Source of the DNA: Gordonia zhenghanii
GTDB lineage: Bacteria > Actinomycetota > Actinomycetes > Mycobacteriales > Mycobacteriaceae
Direction of reading: 5' to 3'
Assembly: GCF_021738965.1 (NCBI RefSeq)
Contig: NZ_JAKKOQ010000007.1
Coordinates: forward strand, 219,620-283,619
Length of the DNA: 64,000 nucleotides
Shown here piece by piece: positions 19,538-28,574 of the stretch. Both the position numbers and the translations under genes were made by a program. Numbering within the stretch: the first letter of the stretch is position 1; each line of letters opens with the position of its first letter. The notes under the pieces are model-generated. The model saw only the letters and a list, made by a program, of their open reading frames with translations, was not told where the DNA came from and made no database searches.

Positions 19538-20455
19538 ATGAGTACTCAATCACTCGCATTCGAATGGACGGAGACCAACCGAGAGTGGCTGATCGAGACC
19601 CCGATCAGGATCGCGTGCTTCATCGTCGCCGCAGTGGTGATCCGGTGGCTGTTGTTCCGCCTCATCGACCGGGTGACCCGGCCGCGGGTCGGCCGCGAGG
19701 ACGGCGGGCCGCGTCTGATCAAGGGCCTGCGTGAGCGGTCGGCCGCCCGAACGCCCAAGGCTAACGCCCGTCGGACACAACGCGCCAAGACGATAGGTTC
19801 GGTCCTCAAATCGACAGTGTCGGTCGTGATCCTCGTGTGGCTGGTGCTGACCGTCCTGGCTGAACTCGACGTCAACATCGCGCCGTTCATCGCATCGGCC
19901 GGGATCATCGGACTGGCGATCGGTTTCGGCGCCCAGCACCTGGTGGCCGACATCGTGTCCGGCGTCTTCATGATGATGGAAGACCAGTACGGCGTCGGCG
20001 ACATCGCCGACTTCGGCGAAGTGATCGGCGAGATCGAATCCGTCGGACTGCGCATCACCACCGTCCGCGACGTGGACGGCACTCTCTGGTACATCCGCAA
20101 CGGCGAGATCGAACGGGTCGGCAACATGAGTCAGGACTTCGCCGTCGCCCGCCTCGAGGTGCCCGTTGCGGTCGACGCCGACCTGGACCGGGCGCAAGAG
20201 GTCGCCCTGCGCGCTGCTCAGCGCGGCGCCCGCGACTCCGAGATCGCCGCCGAAGTCCTCGGCGAACCGGAGATGCTCGGCGTCCAGGAGGTCACGTCGT
20301 CGCACGCGATGCTGCGGATGACGGTCACGACCAAACCCGGCGCGCAGTGGGGCGTGCAACGCCATCTGCGCAACCGGGTCCTCGGCGACTTCGACCGCGA
20401 GTCGATCAAGATGCCGATGCAGTCGTGGGGCGAGGCGCTCGCCGGGCCGCGGTAG
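19538..20455 (+). CDS. MscS-family mechanosensitive ion channel
   Basis: This 305-residue membrane protein has hydrophobic segments near residues 20-45, 88-110 and 114-135. The pore-lining helix and following beta domain are recognisable (ASAGIIGLAIGFGAQHLVAD then GVFMMMEDQYGVGD). A charged cytosolic loop (about 60-85) and the mixed alpha/beta C-terminal domain follow. MscS channels release solutes under hypo-osmotic shock. It stands alone after the repeat block and converges on the large carboxylase gene. Confidence 0.88.
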   Translation: MSTQSLAFEWTETNREWLIETPIRIACFIVAAVVIRWLLFRLIDRVTRPRVGREDGGPRLIKGLRERSAARTPKANARRTQRAKTIGSVLKSTVSVVILVWLVLTVLAELDVNIAPFIASAGIIGLAIGFGAQHLVADIVSGVFMMMEDQYGVGDIADFGEVIGEIESVGLRITTVRDVDGTLWYIRNGEIERVGNMSQDFAVARLEVPVAVDADLDRAQEVALRAAQRGARDSEIAAEVLGEPEMLGVQEVTSSHAMLRMTVTTKPGAQWGVQRHLRNRVLGDFDRESIKMPMQSWGEALAGPR

Positions 20456-20493
20456 GGGTCTCGACTCCGCTCGACCGGCGAGCGGGGTCGGGG
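20455..20493. repeat. Short dispersed repeat in convergent gap
   Basis: The 38-bp gap between the MscS stop and the carboxylase stop is almost entirely GGGGTCTCGACTCCGCTCGA plus flanking bases. This is a near copy of the element found at 41870-41892 and 41973-41995. The CGACTCCGCTCGACCGGCGAGCGGGGTCG context is also partly self-complementary, so it may serve as a shared terminator. Confidence 0.5.
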
Positions 20494-23400
20494 TTACCGG
20501 GTGATCGCCGCGATGATCTGCGGACGGAGGTCGGCGGCCGCGATGACGGCGTCGACGGAACCGACGCGGACAGCGCGGTGGATGTCGTGGACGCCGTCGA
20601 ACTCGGCTGCCATCGCCGAGATCTTCTCCGCGCGCACCGAGGTGCGCAGTTCGTCGAGTTCGGCGGTCAGCGAAGCGCGCTCGGGGCCGGACACGTCGGA
20701 GGCCCGCTCGGCGAGCTTCTGCACGCGCGGGTCCTTCTCTGTGCGCATACCGACTTCGCCTGCGAAGACGACGGCCGCCGCGGGAGCCCCGCCGAGAACC
20801 GAGGCGAACGAGCCGTCGATCGCCAACACCGTCATATTCGGGTTCAGTGCCTTCGAGAACACCACGAACGCACCGCCGTGGTAGCGGGAGATGACGCAGA
20901 AGACGATCGGACCGTCGAAGTTGATGATCGCTCGACCGATCTCGGCGCCGTACTCCAACTGCAGCTTGCGCAGTGACTCCGGCGATCCGTCGAAGCCGGA
21001 CAGGTTTGCCAACACGACTACCGGGCGGTTCCCACTGGCGGCGTTGATCGCGCGAGCCGCCTTCTTCGACGACTGCGGGAACAACGTGCCCGCGCTGAAG
21101 GTGTCCGGGCCGTCGGTCGGCAGGAAGCCGCGGCGATTGATCGGCGTCGACTCGATGCCGATCAGGGTGACCGCGTTGCCACCGACGTGCGTGTCCTGGA
21201 CGACGACGGTGTCGGCGTCGCCCATGCCGGCCCAGCGCTCGAGAGCGGGCAGATCCTGGTCGACCACGGCACGCATCACCGAACGGATGTCGAACGGCTT
21301 CTTCCGGTCCGGGTTGGCCGTCGCCGAGAAGATCTCGCCGACCGTCGCGAACTCGCTGCCCTCCGCGTCGTGCGGGAAGTCGGAGATGTCGCGGTCGATG
21401 GGGTCCGACGAGACGGCCACGCGCGGAGCGTCCTCACCGGGCACGACGTAGCTGTGCTCGTAGTGGCTCATCACGATGCCGATCGCCGACGTCAGGTCGG
21501 GCGCCCAGTACTGCGCCTCGCCGTTCGGTCCCATCACACGGTCGTAGCCGCCGATGCCGTAGTTGTCCTCGGCCGACACGCCGCCGGAGAAATCCAGTGC
21601 CTGCTTGCCGGTCAACACCATCGACGAGTCCGGGGTCATCACGAGGATGCCCCGCGTGTGCATCAGCATCGTCGCTTCGGCGTTCCAGTACGCCTGTCCG
21701 CCGACGTTGATGCCGCTGACGACGATGTTGATCTCGCCGCCGTCCTGCGTGAACTCGACGATGCGCTTGAGCGTCGCGGCCACCCAGTCGAGGTTCTCGG
21801 TGCCGGAGTCCATGCGGACCGCGGCGCCGGACGACAACGCGTACCACTCGACCGGAAGCCTCAACTCCTCGGCGAGATCGAGGGCCGCGGTGTAGCGGCG
21901 GCACTCCGGCTCGGTCAACGCGCCGAGCGCCTTCGTCGGATCACCGAGCATGACGACGCGCTGCACGCCCTCCGGGTACTTCTGGGTCGGGGTGTTCACG
22001 ACACCGACGACGACGGCCGCGGTGTTGGCGCCCTTGGGACGGTCGACGGGGCGCAGGGCGTCGTCGACGAGGTCGTACTCGGTGAAGTCACCGAGCTTGT
22101 CCACCAACTCGTACGGGTAGACGGTGCCGCGGCTGGCAGCCTTCAACACCTTCTGGCGGTATTCGTCGAACGGCTCGACCGGGTCGTCTTTCGGCTCGCC
22201 GACCACGACCGACGGGGCGCCTGCCGAATCGAACGTGATCCGCACGGCGACCTTCGACAACGCGCGAGTCTTCTTATCGCGCTGGCGACCGATCAGCAGG
22301 ACCTCTTCGAGTCCCGCTCCGTCGACCGACGCCGTCTCGATGGTGTGCTGGACGATCCGGCGCAGCGCATTGTTCGACACGTCAATCGACGGCCAGATGT
22401 ACATGACGATGCGGTTGGTGTTGAACCGCTTGTTCGACGGACGCTCGGTCTGTGCACGGCGGATCGCGTCGACACACGTGGCGAACGTGGTCTCGGCAGT
22501 CGGCAGCGTCAACAGTTCGCCGTCGTCGGCGACCGCTGTCAGGTCACGGATCTGGGCGAAGGCGATGAGCCGGTCGTCTGCCGGGTTGGTCGTGGCGACC
22601 GCCCGGAACAAGTACACCTCCTCGTCGTCGGACGACGACAGTCGCGTCAGATCGAACTTGCGCAGTCGTTCCATCTGCATGCGGCGCGCGATATGCGGGT
22701 GCAGGCCGCGGATCAACCGGTCTTCGGTCAACCCGGTCGCCGACTGGCGGAACGTGAAGTGGTGATGCATCGTGTCGTCGCCGCGACCGGCGACGGTCGC
22801 GGTGATCCGGTGCACCGACTCGGGGAGCGTGCCCGCGCTGATCACGTCGTACAGCGCCGCTGCACGCTCGTCGAACGATGCGGGCTGACGCTCCCACCGC
22901 AGGTAGATGTCGGCGTCCAGCGACGGGGTGTCCGCGGCCAGCTCGACGAGGCCTTTCAGTGCGTCGGCCAGATCGTCGAAGCTCGCGGCGACCGACACCA
23001 GCGTCGACCCGTCGCGTTCGGCGACGACGAACGTGCATCCACCGGTCCGATGCGACGCGATCTTCGAGACGCCCTTGTTGCCGTAGTAGCGGCGGGTCAG
23101 GACTTCGAGCATGACGGCGTCGTCGAGGTCGTCGTTCTCGAGGCGTTCGCTCAGGATCGACACGAGCGGCTCGGTGCTGCGGACCATGTCGGCGATGCGC
23201 TGGGCGCGGTCGGCGGCCTTCGGGTCGGCGTCCAGGGCCGCGAGATGCTCACGCACCCGGGTGTAGACGGCGTCGCGGGTGCGGCGCAGACGCGGCTGGC
23301 CGTACCAGGCGTGCAGGACCCCGCGCGCAAGATCGGCGACAACAGGAAGGCGGCCCTGGGTCGCGGCGACGAGACGTTCGAGCGAACGGCCGGTCGCCTC

Positions 23401-25944
23401 GCTGTCGGCGTGGTCGGGGGCGGGCTCGCTCAGCCAGCAGCGCAGGACCGAGGTGATCACCGGGATCGTCGCGGCCTGACGTCCCAACGCCAGGAAGATC
23501 CGGAAGACGGCCTCTTCCAGGTCGGGAGTGCGTTCGAGTTCGTCGACTCCGTAGTGCTGCAACGCGTACGACAGCTTCTTCTGGAAACGGTCGGGAACGC
23601 CTGCGACGTCGACGTCGAGGCTCTGCAGATACGTGTGGAAGTGCTCGCGGGCGCTGTGCACGCGGGCGTCGCTGACGGACTCGTCGGACGGTCGCTGTTC
23701 GGACAGCGCGGAGATGTCGCCGAACACGGTGACCAGTTCGGTCTCGGCTTCGTGCGGCGCGAACCCGTTCGCGACGGCGTCGTCGCGGGCCGCGAGGTAA
23801 TCGTCGAGGAGGCGACCGTTGTCGGCGGGGTCGCCGTCGAAGCCGAGCAGCAGACCGCGCAGGTCTTCGAGGCCGCGAGCGAACAGTTCGTCGGTGCCGA
23901 CGGGATCCGGAGTGTCCGGCAGATCGAGGGCCGCGGCGGCGGACGTCGTCTCGGCGCCTTCGGCGTCGTCTTCGATCGGTTCCAGACGGAGCAGAGCGAC
24001 ACCGGTCTCCACCTGCGCGCCGACCGAGACCGCGCACTCTTTGAGGCGCGCCTTGAACGGCGCCCGCAGGACGGTCTCCATCTTCATGGACTCCAGGACG
24101 AGCACGGGATCGCCGGCCTCGACCTCGGCTCCGACCTCGAGCGGGGTCGCGATCACGAGAGCCGGAGCCGGTGCGCGGACCACGCCGCCTTCGTCGCGGC
24201 TGACGCGGTGGGTGACGCCGTCGACGTCCACCAGGTGGATCGGCCCGAACGTGTCGGTCAGCAGTCGGTAGCGGACGCCGTTGATCCGGACCTGACCGGC
24301 GTGCGTGTCGAAGCGTTCGAGGTCGACGTCGGCGGTCCGGGAGTCCTCGCCCGCCTCCACGACGACGCGGAAACGGTGCGCGCCGACGCGGGCGACGCGC
24401 ACCCGGTAGGTGACACCGCGGAGTTTGAAGTCCAGCGGGCGGCCGCTCTCGTGGTGCACCTGCGGGCGTCCACCCGACGCGGTGACGAACAGGCGGGTCC
24501 GCTCGGCGAACTCCTCCTCCTCGTACGCGTCGATCGCGGCGGCGGCGAGCGCGACCGTCGAATGCTGATGGGAGACGAGACGGCCTTCGTCGCGGACGCG
24601 GTCGATCCATCCGGTGTCGGCGGAGCCGTCGATGACCTCGGGCTGATTCAACAGTTCGAGGACGAAGCTCTTATTGGTCGCGCCGCCTTCGATGACGACG
24701 CCGGTGCGGCTCATCGCGCGGCGCAGACGGCCGAGCGCCTCATTGCGGTCGCGACCGTAGGCGATGACCTTCGCGATCATCGAGTCGAAGTCGGCGGGGA
24801 TCGTGTCGCCTTCGCTGACGCCGGTGTCGACGCGGATACCGGGGCCGGTCGGCAGGCTCAGGCGGGCGATGCGTCCGGGGGCGGGGGAGAAGTCGCGGTC
24901 GGGGTCTTCGGCGTTGAGGCGGGCTTCGATGGCGTGTCCGCGCTCGACGGGCTTCTCGCCCTCCAACGTGTTGCCGGACGCGACGTGCAGCTGTGCACGG
25001 ACCAGGTCGAAGCTGTTGGTGAGCTCGGTGATCGGGTGTTCCACCTGCAGGCGGGTGTTGACCTCGAGGAAGGCGAACAGCTTCTCGCCCGGGTGGTAGA
25101 GGAACTCGACGGTGGCGGCTCCGCGGTAGCCGACCGCGTTCGCGAGGCGCTCGGCAGAGGTCTTGACCTCGTCGGCCTGCTCGTCGGTGAGCACCGGCGA
25201 CGCCGACTCCTCGATGACCTTCTGGTTGCGGCGCTGCACCGAGCAGTCGCGGACGCCGAGAGCCCATGCGGTGCCCTGCCCGTCGGCGATCACCTGGACC
25301 TCGACGTGGCGGGCTCCGGTGACGAGACGTTCCAGGAAGACGACGCCGCTGCCGAAGGCGCGCTCGGCCTCCTCGCGGGTGCGCTGGTACGCGTCGACGA
25401 GTTCGCTGTCGTCGGACACCTTGCGGATGCCGCGGCCTCCGCCGCCCGCGGTCGCCTTCAACATCAGCGGGTAGCCGATGTGCGCCGCGGCCGCCTTGGC
25501 CTCTTCGACGTCGTTGACCGGTCCGCGGCTCCACGGCGCCACCGGGACTCCGACTTCTTCGGCGATCAGCTTGGCGCCGATCTTGTCGCCCAGCTTGCGC
25601 ATCGCCTCGGCGGACGGGCCGATGAACGTGACGCCGATGCGGTCGCACAGTTCGGCGAACGCCGGATCTTCGGCGACGAAGCCCCAGCCGACCCACGCCG
25701 CGTCGGCGCCCGACTCGACCAGTGCGCGTTCGAGGACCGCCATGTCGATGTAGGGGCGCGCAGACGCCGGACCGAGGTCGTACGCGATGTCCGCTTCGCG
25801 GACGTAGGTGGAGGTGCGGTCCACATCGGTGTGCAGGGCGACCACCTCGACCGACTCACCGGTCTCGGCACTGAGGTCTCGAACGGCATTGATGAGGCGC
25901 ATGCCGGCCTCGCCTCGGTTCACGATCGCGATGCGCTTGAACAC
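20494..25944 (-). CDS. Single-chain acyl-CoA (acetyl-CoA-type) carboxylase, eukaryote-like domain order
   Basis: This 1816-residue protein contains a biotin carboxylase (about 1-450: [26 protein letters not shown]), a linker/BT-like region (about 490-580), a biotinyl domain with ESMKMET (biotin Lys621), a central region of about 570 residues, and a carboxyltransferase (about 1235-1816) with GGQAYWNAEAT, SSMVLTGKQALDFSGG and ANLSGFDGSPESLRK. The central region resembles the eukaryotic ACC central domain (LRKFDLTRL, then VYLFRAVA). GTG at 25944 is the start: AAGGAG lies 6 bp upstream and the ATP-grasp fold begins at once. It should carboxylate an acyl-CoA to malonyl-CoA or a homologue, but the chain-length preference cannot be read. 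It is not part of the AccA3/AccD complexes encoded next door. Confidence 0.88.
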   Translation of the reverse strand: MFKRIAIVNRGEAGMRLINAVRDLSAETGESVEVVALHTDVDRTSTYVREADIAYDLGPASARPYIDMAVLERALVESGADAAWVGWGFVAEDPAFAELCDRIGVTFIGPSAEAMRKLGDKIGAKLIAEEVGVPVAPWSRGPVNDVEEAKAAAAHIGYPLMLKATAGGGGRGIRKVSDDSELVDAYQRTREEAERAFGSGVVFLERLVTGARHVEVQVIADGQGTAWALGVRDCSVQRRNQKVIEESASPVLTDEQADEVKTSAERLANAVGYRGAATVEFLYHPGEKLFAFLEVNTRLQVEHPITELTNSFDLVRAQLHVASGNTLEGEKPVERGHAIEARLNAEDPDRDFSPAPGRIARLSLPTGPGIRVDTGVSEGDTIPADFDSMIAKVIAYGRDRNEALGRLRRAMSRTGVVIEGGATNKSFVLELLNQPEVIDGSADTGWIDRVRDEGRLVSHQHSTVALAAAAIDAYEEEEFAERTRLFVTASGGRPQVHHESGRPLDFKLRGVTYRVRVARVGAHRFRVVVEAGEDSRTADVDLERFDTHAGQVRINGVRYRLLTDTFGPIHLVDVDGVTHRVSRDEGGVVRAPAPALVIATPLEVGAEVEAGDPVLVLESMKMETVLRAPFKARLKECAVSVGAQVETGVALLRLEPIEDDAEGAETTSAAAALDLPDTPDPVGTDELFARGLEDLRGLLLGFDGDPADNGRLLDDYLAARDDAVANGFAPHEAETELVTVFGDISALSEQRPSDESVSDARVHSAREHFHTYLQSLDVDVAGVPDRFQKKLSYALQHYGVDELERTPDLEEAVFRIFLALGRQAATIPVITSVLRCWLSEPAPDHADSEATGRSLERLVAATQGRLPVVADLARGVLHAWYGQPRLRRTRDAVYTRVREHLAALDADPKAADRAQRIADMVRSTEPLVSILSERLENDDLDDAVMLEVLTRRYYGNKGVSKIASHRTGGCTFVVAERDGSTLVSVAASFDDLADALKGLVELAADTPSLDADIYLRWERQPASFDERAAALYDVISAGTLPESVHRITATVAGRGDDTMHHHFTFRQSATGLTEDRLIRGLHPHIARRMQMERLRKFDLTRLSSSDDEEVYLFRAVATTNPADDRLIAFAQIRDLTAVADDGELLTLPTAETTFATCVDAIRRAQTERPSNKRFNTNRIVMYIWPSIDVSNNALRRIVQHTIETASVDGAGLEEVLLIGRQRDKKTRALSKVAVRITFDSAGAPSVVVGEPKDDPVEPFDEYRQKVLKAASRGTVYPYELVDKLGDFTEYDLVDDALRPVDRPKGANTAAVVVGVVNTPTQKYPEGVQRVVMLGDPTKALGALTEPECRRYTAALDLAEELRLPVEWYALSSGAAVRMDSGTENLDWVAATLKRIVEFTQDGGEINIVVSGINVGGQAYWNAEATMLMHTRGILVMTPDSSMVLTGKQALDFSGGVSAEDNYGIGGYDRVMGPNGEAQYWAPDLTSAIGIVMSHYEHSYVVPGEDAPRVAVSSDPIDRDISDFPHDAEGSEFATVGEIFSATANPDRKKPFDIRSVMRAVVDQDLPALERWAGMGDADTVVVQDTHVGGNAVTLIGIESTPINRRGFLPTDGPDTFSAGTLFPQSSKKAARAINAASGNRPVVVLANLSGFDGSPESLRKLQLEYGAEIGRAIINFDGPIVFCVISRYHGGAFVVFSKALNPNMTVLAIDGSFASVLGGAPAAAVVFAGEVGMRTEKDPRVQKLAERASDVSGPERASLTAELDELRTSVRAEKISAMAAEFDGVHDIHRAVRVGSVDAVIAAADLRPQIIAAITR

Positions 25945-26152
25945 GCAGAGCTCCTTGCTGTGGGGGAAAGTCGGGTCGGGCTGACGGGTAGGTCGTGTGC
26001 TCGGCAGGAGCGACGCGACACAGTGCCGTGGACGATTGTCGCAAGTTCGGTGTGCTGACGGCCACCCTTTCGGGTGTGACAAGAAACCCTTACTTGCTGG
26101 TAGCAGGCGATATCGGGGCCCGCAGCACTGTTACGCGCGAGTAGGGGTGCGG

Positions 26153-26515
26153 CTACGGGCGAGTATCGGACAGGGCGCCGGTCGTCAGGCCGAGCGCGCC
26201 CTCGGCGAAACGAGCCACCGGGCCGGACGCGTCGTCGAGTGCGTCGGCGTGTCCGTCACGGGCGACGCCGACCAGGTCGGCGGTGTCGTCGCCGGTCGGG
26301 ACGACGCCGATCAGGGCGACGGTCTCGCCGGTCGTCGGGACGCACACGGCCCAGACGAACCGAGACTCGTCGGCCCACCCGTCGTTCGCGGCACGTACGT
26401 AGTCGGCGGGATCGGCGATGTCGAACAGCGCAAGCGCCCCGACGTCAGAGAGCCGGTCGTCGTCTCGCAGTGCGCGGAGATACCACGCCCCTGCGAAGAC
26501 TTCGACCGGCTCCAT
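26153..26515 (-). CDS. Small protein of unknown function, possibly GNAT-like
   Basis: This 120-residue protein starts at the ATG 25 bp beyond the accA3 stop on the same strand (MEPVEVFAGAWYLRAL). It has acidic residues, a FVWAVCVPTTGETVALIGVV strand-like core and an Ala-rich C-terminus. The pattern LRALRDDDRLSDV ... VWAVC ... ALIGV is reminiscent of the first half of GNAT acetyltransferases, but the acetyl-CoA loop is missing, so no function is assigned. Position suggests translation from the accA3 message. Codon use matches its neighbours. Confidence 0.6.
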   Translation of the reverse strand: MEPVEVFAGAWYLRALRDDDRLSDVGALALFDIADPADYVRAANDGWADESRFVWAVCVPTTGETVALIGVVPTGDDTADLVGVARDGHADALDDASGPVARFAEGALGLTTGALSDTRP

Positions 26516-26540
26516 GAACGTCAGTGCTGCTCGGCGATCG

Positions 26541-28328
26541 TCACTTGATCTCGAAGAGGACCGTGCCCTGGGTGACCGGGGCGCCTGCCTCGATCGACAG
26601 ACCGGTGACGACACCGTCCTTGTGGGCGGTCACCGGGTTCTCCATCTTCATGGCCTCGAGCACGACGACCAGGTCGCCGGTTTCGACGGTGTCGCCCTCG
26701 GCGACGGCGACCTTGACGACGGTGCCCTGCATCGGCGCGGCCACGGCGTCGCCGGAGGCCGCCTTGCCGCCGCCCTTGGTGCGGGTACGGGCCTTCGGCT
26801 TCTTGCGGATGGCGCCGTTCGCGGAGCCACCGCCGCTCAGGTTCAGGTCACCGGGCAGCGAGACCTCGACGCGGCGTCCACCGACCTCGACGACGACCTT
26901 CTGACGCGGCTCGGCGTCGTCCTCGATCGGCTCGGCGCCCGCGTAGGGCTCGATCGTGTTGTCCCAGTCGGTCTCGATCCACTTCGTGTAGACGTCGAAC
27001 TTCTCGCCGTCACCGATGAAGGCGGGGTTGGAGACGATGTGGCGGTGGAACGGGAGGACCGTGGCCAGACCTTCGACCTGGAACTCGGCGAGTGCGCGAC
27101 GCGAACGCTCGAGCGCCTGCTGGCGGTTCTCGCCGGTGACGATCAGCTTGGCGAGCATCGAGTCGAACTGGCCGCCGATGACGTCGCCCTCGCGAACGCC
27201 TGAGTCGACGCGCACGCCCGGGCCGGTCGGCTCGCGGTAGGTGCTGATCGGACCGGGGGCGGGCAGGAAGCCGCGGCCTGCGTCCTCGCCGTTGATGCGG
27301 AACTCGAAGGAGTGCCCGCGCGGGGTCGGATCCTCGGTGATCGTCAGTTCCTTGCCCTCGGCGATACGGAACTGCTGGCGGACCAGGTCGATGCCCGCGG
27401 TCTCCTCGGTGACCGGGTGCTCCACCTGCAGGCGCGTGTTGACTTCGAGGAACGAGACGGTGTCGCCCTGGACCAGGTATTCGACGGTGCCCGCGCCATA
27501 GTAGCCGGCCTCCCGGCAGATCGCCTTGGCCGAGTCGTGGATGCGCGAGCGCTGATCGTCGGTCAGGAACGGCGCGGGGGCCTCCTCGACGAGCTTCTGG
27601 AAACGGCGCTGCAGCGAGCAGTCGCGAGTGCCTGCGACGACGACGTTGCCGTGCTGGTCGGCGATGACCTGTGCTTCGACGTGACGCGCCTGGTCGAGGT
27701 ACTGCTCGACGAAGCACTCGCCGCGACCGAAAGCGGCGACGGCCTCGCGGGTCGCCGACTCGAACAGCTCGGGGATCTCCTCGACGGTCTGCGCGACCTT
27801 CATGCCGCGACCGCCGCCGCCGAACGCGGCCTTGATGGCGACCGGGACGCCGTAGGTCTTGGCGAACTCGACGACCTCGTCGGCTCCGCCGACCGGATCC
27901 TTGGTTCCGGCAGCCATCGGGGCCTTGGCGCGCTCGGCGATGTGGCGAGCAGTCACCTTGTCACCGAGATCGCGGATGCTCTCCGGCGACGGACCGATCC
28001 ACGTGAGACCCGCGTCGATGACGGCCTGCGCGAACTCGGAGTTCTCCGAGAGGAAGCCGTAGCCCGGGTGGATGGCGTCGGCGCCCGACTGGGCTGCCGC
28101 GTCGAGCACCTTGTCGAACACGAGGTACGACTCGGCGGACGTCTGGCCGCCGAGAGCGAAGGCTTCGTCGGCGAGCCTGACGAACAGTGCGTCAGCGTCG
28201 GGCTCGGCGTATACCGCGACGCTGGCGATGCCTGCGTCCTTCGCGGCGCGGATCACGCGAACCGCGATCTCGCCGCGGTTGGCGATAAGAACCTTCTTGA
28301 TGGTCGTCTGTGTGATCGAACTTGACAC
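26541..28328 (-). CDS. accA3: Acyl-CoA carboxylase alpha subunit (biotin carboxylase / BCCP)
   Basis: This 595-residue protein has an N-terminal biotin carboxylase ([49 protein letters not shown]) and a C-terminal biotinyl domain with EAMKMENP (biotin Lys561). Length agrees with mycobacterial AccA3 (about 600). The GTG at 28328 is chosen for its AGGAG five bases upstream. AccA3 serves several carboxyltransferases (AccD4, AccD5, AccD6) for malonyl-CoA, methylmalonyl-CoA and mycolate precursors. It lies near sufE, sseA, maf, accE5 and accD5, as in M. tuberculosis Rv3285-Rv3280, though a condensation-domain gene intervenes here. Confidence 0.93.
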   Translation of the reverse strand: MSSSITQTTIKKVLIANRGEIAVRVIRAAKDAGIASVAVYAEPDADALFVRLADEAFALGGQTSAESYLVFDKVLDAAAQSGADAIHPGYGFLSENSEFAQAVIDAGLTWIGPSPESIRDLGDKVTARHIAERAKAPMAAGTKDPVGGADEVVEFAKTYGVPVAIKAAFGGGGRGMKVAQTVEEIPELFESATREAVAAFGRGECFVEQYLDQARHVEAQVIADQHGNVVVAGTRDCSLQRRFQKLVEEAPAPFLTDDQRSRIHDSAKAICREAGYYGAGTVEYLVQGDTVSFLEVNTRLQVEHPVTEETAGIDLVRQQFRIAEGKELTITEDPTPRGHSFEFRINGEDAGRGFLPAPGPISTYREPTGPGVRVDSGVREGDVIGGQFDSMLAKLIVTGENRQQALERSRRALAEFQVEGLATVLPFHRHIVSNPAFIGDGEKFDVYTKWIETDWDNTIEPYAGAEPIEDDAEPRQKVVVEVGGRRVEVSLPGDLNLSGGGSANGAIRKKPKARTRTKGGGKAASGDAVAAPMQGTVVKVAVAEGDTVETGDLVVVLEAMKMENPVTAHKDGVVTGLSIEAGAPVTQGTVLFEIK

Positions 28329-28574
28329 TGGCTCTCCTGGGGCGGGCCCACGCGTGGGCGTTCGTCGTAGCGGGCAGTGACGTCCGGGGGACGAACAGTC
28401 CGATACGGACCGCTCGTCGACGGGCGTCGGGGCTTGCGCGTCGCTCGCGGAGGTATCCACGTGTGGCGCTCACCGGGGTGCTCCGAATCTCGGGGCATCA
28501 CGATTTCCGGGATTCAGCGTATAGCACCGAGCGATTGCTCGGTTGAGGCCGTCCTTGGAATTCGAGAACTGGTT

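Noticed and set aside
19200..19541. Open frame with repeated WLSERSESKP-like peptide
   Set aside because: It is simply translation of the 93-bp extragenic repeat; there is no ribosome site, and the protein repeats mirror the DNA repeats.
21187..26058. Very long open frame antisense to the single-chain carboxylase
   Set aside because: It lies wholly on the complementary strand of a clear enzyme. Its sequence is rich in Arg, Asp, Val and Gly as expected from high-GC antisense frames, with no domain.
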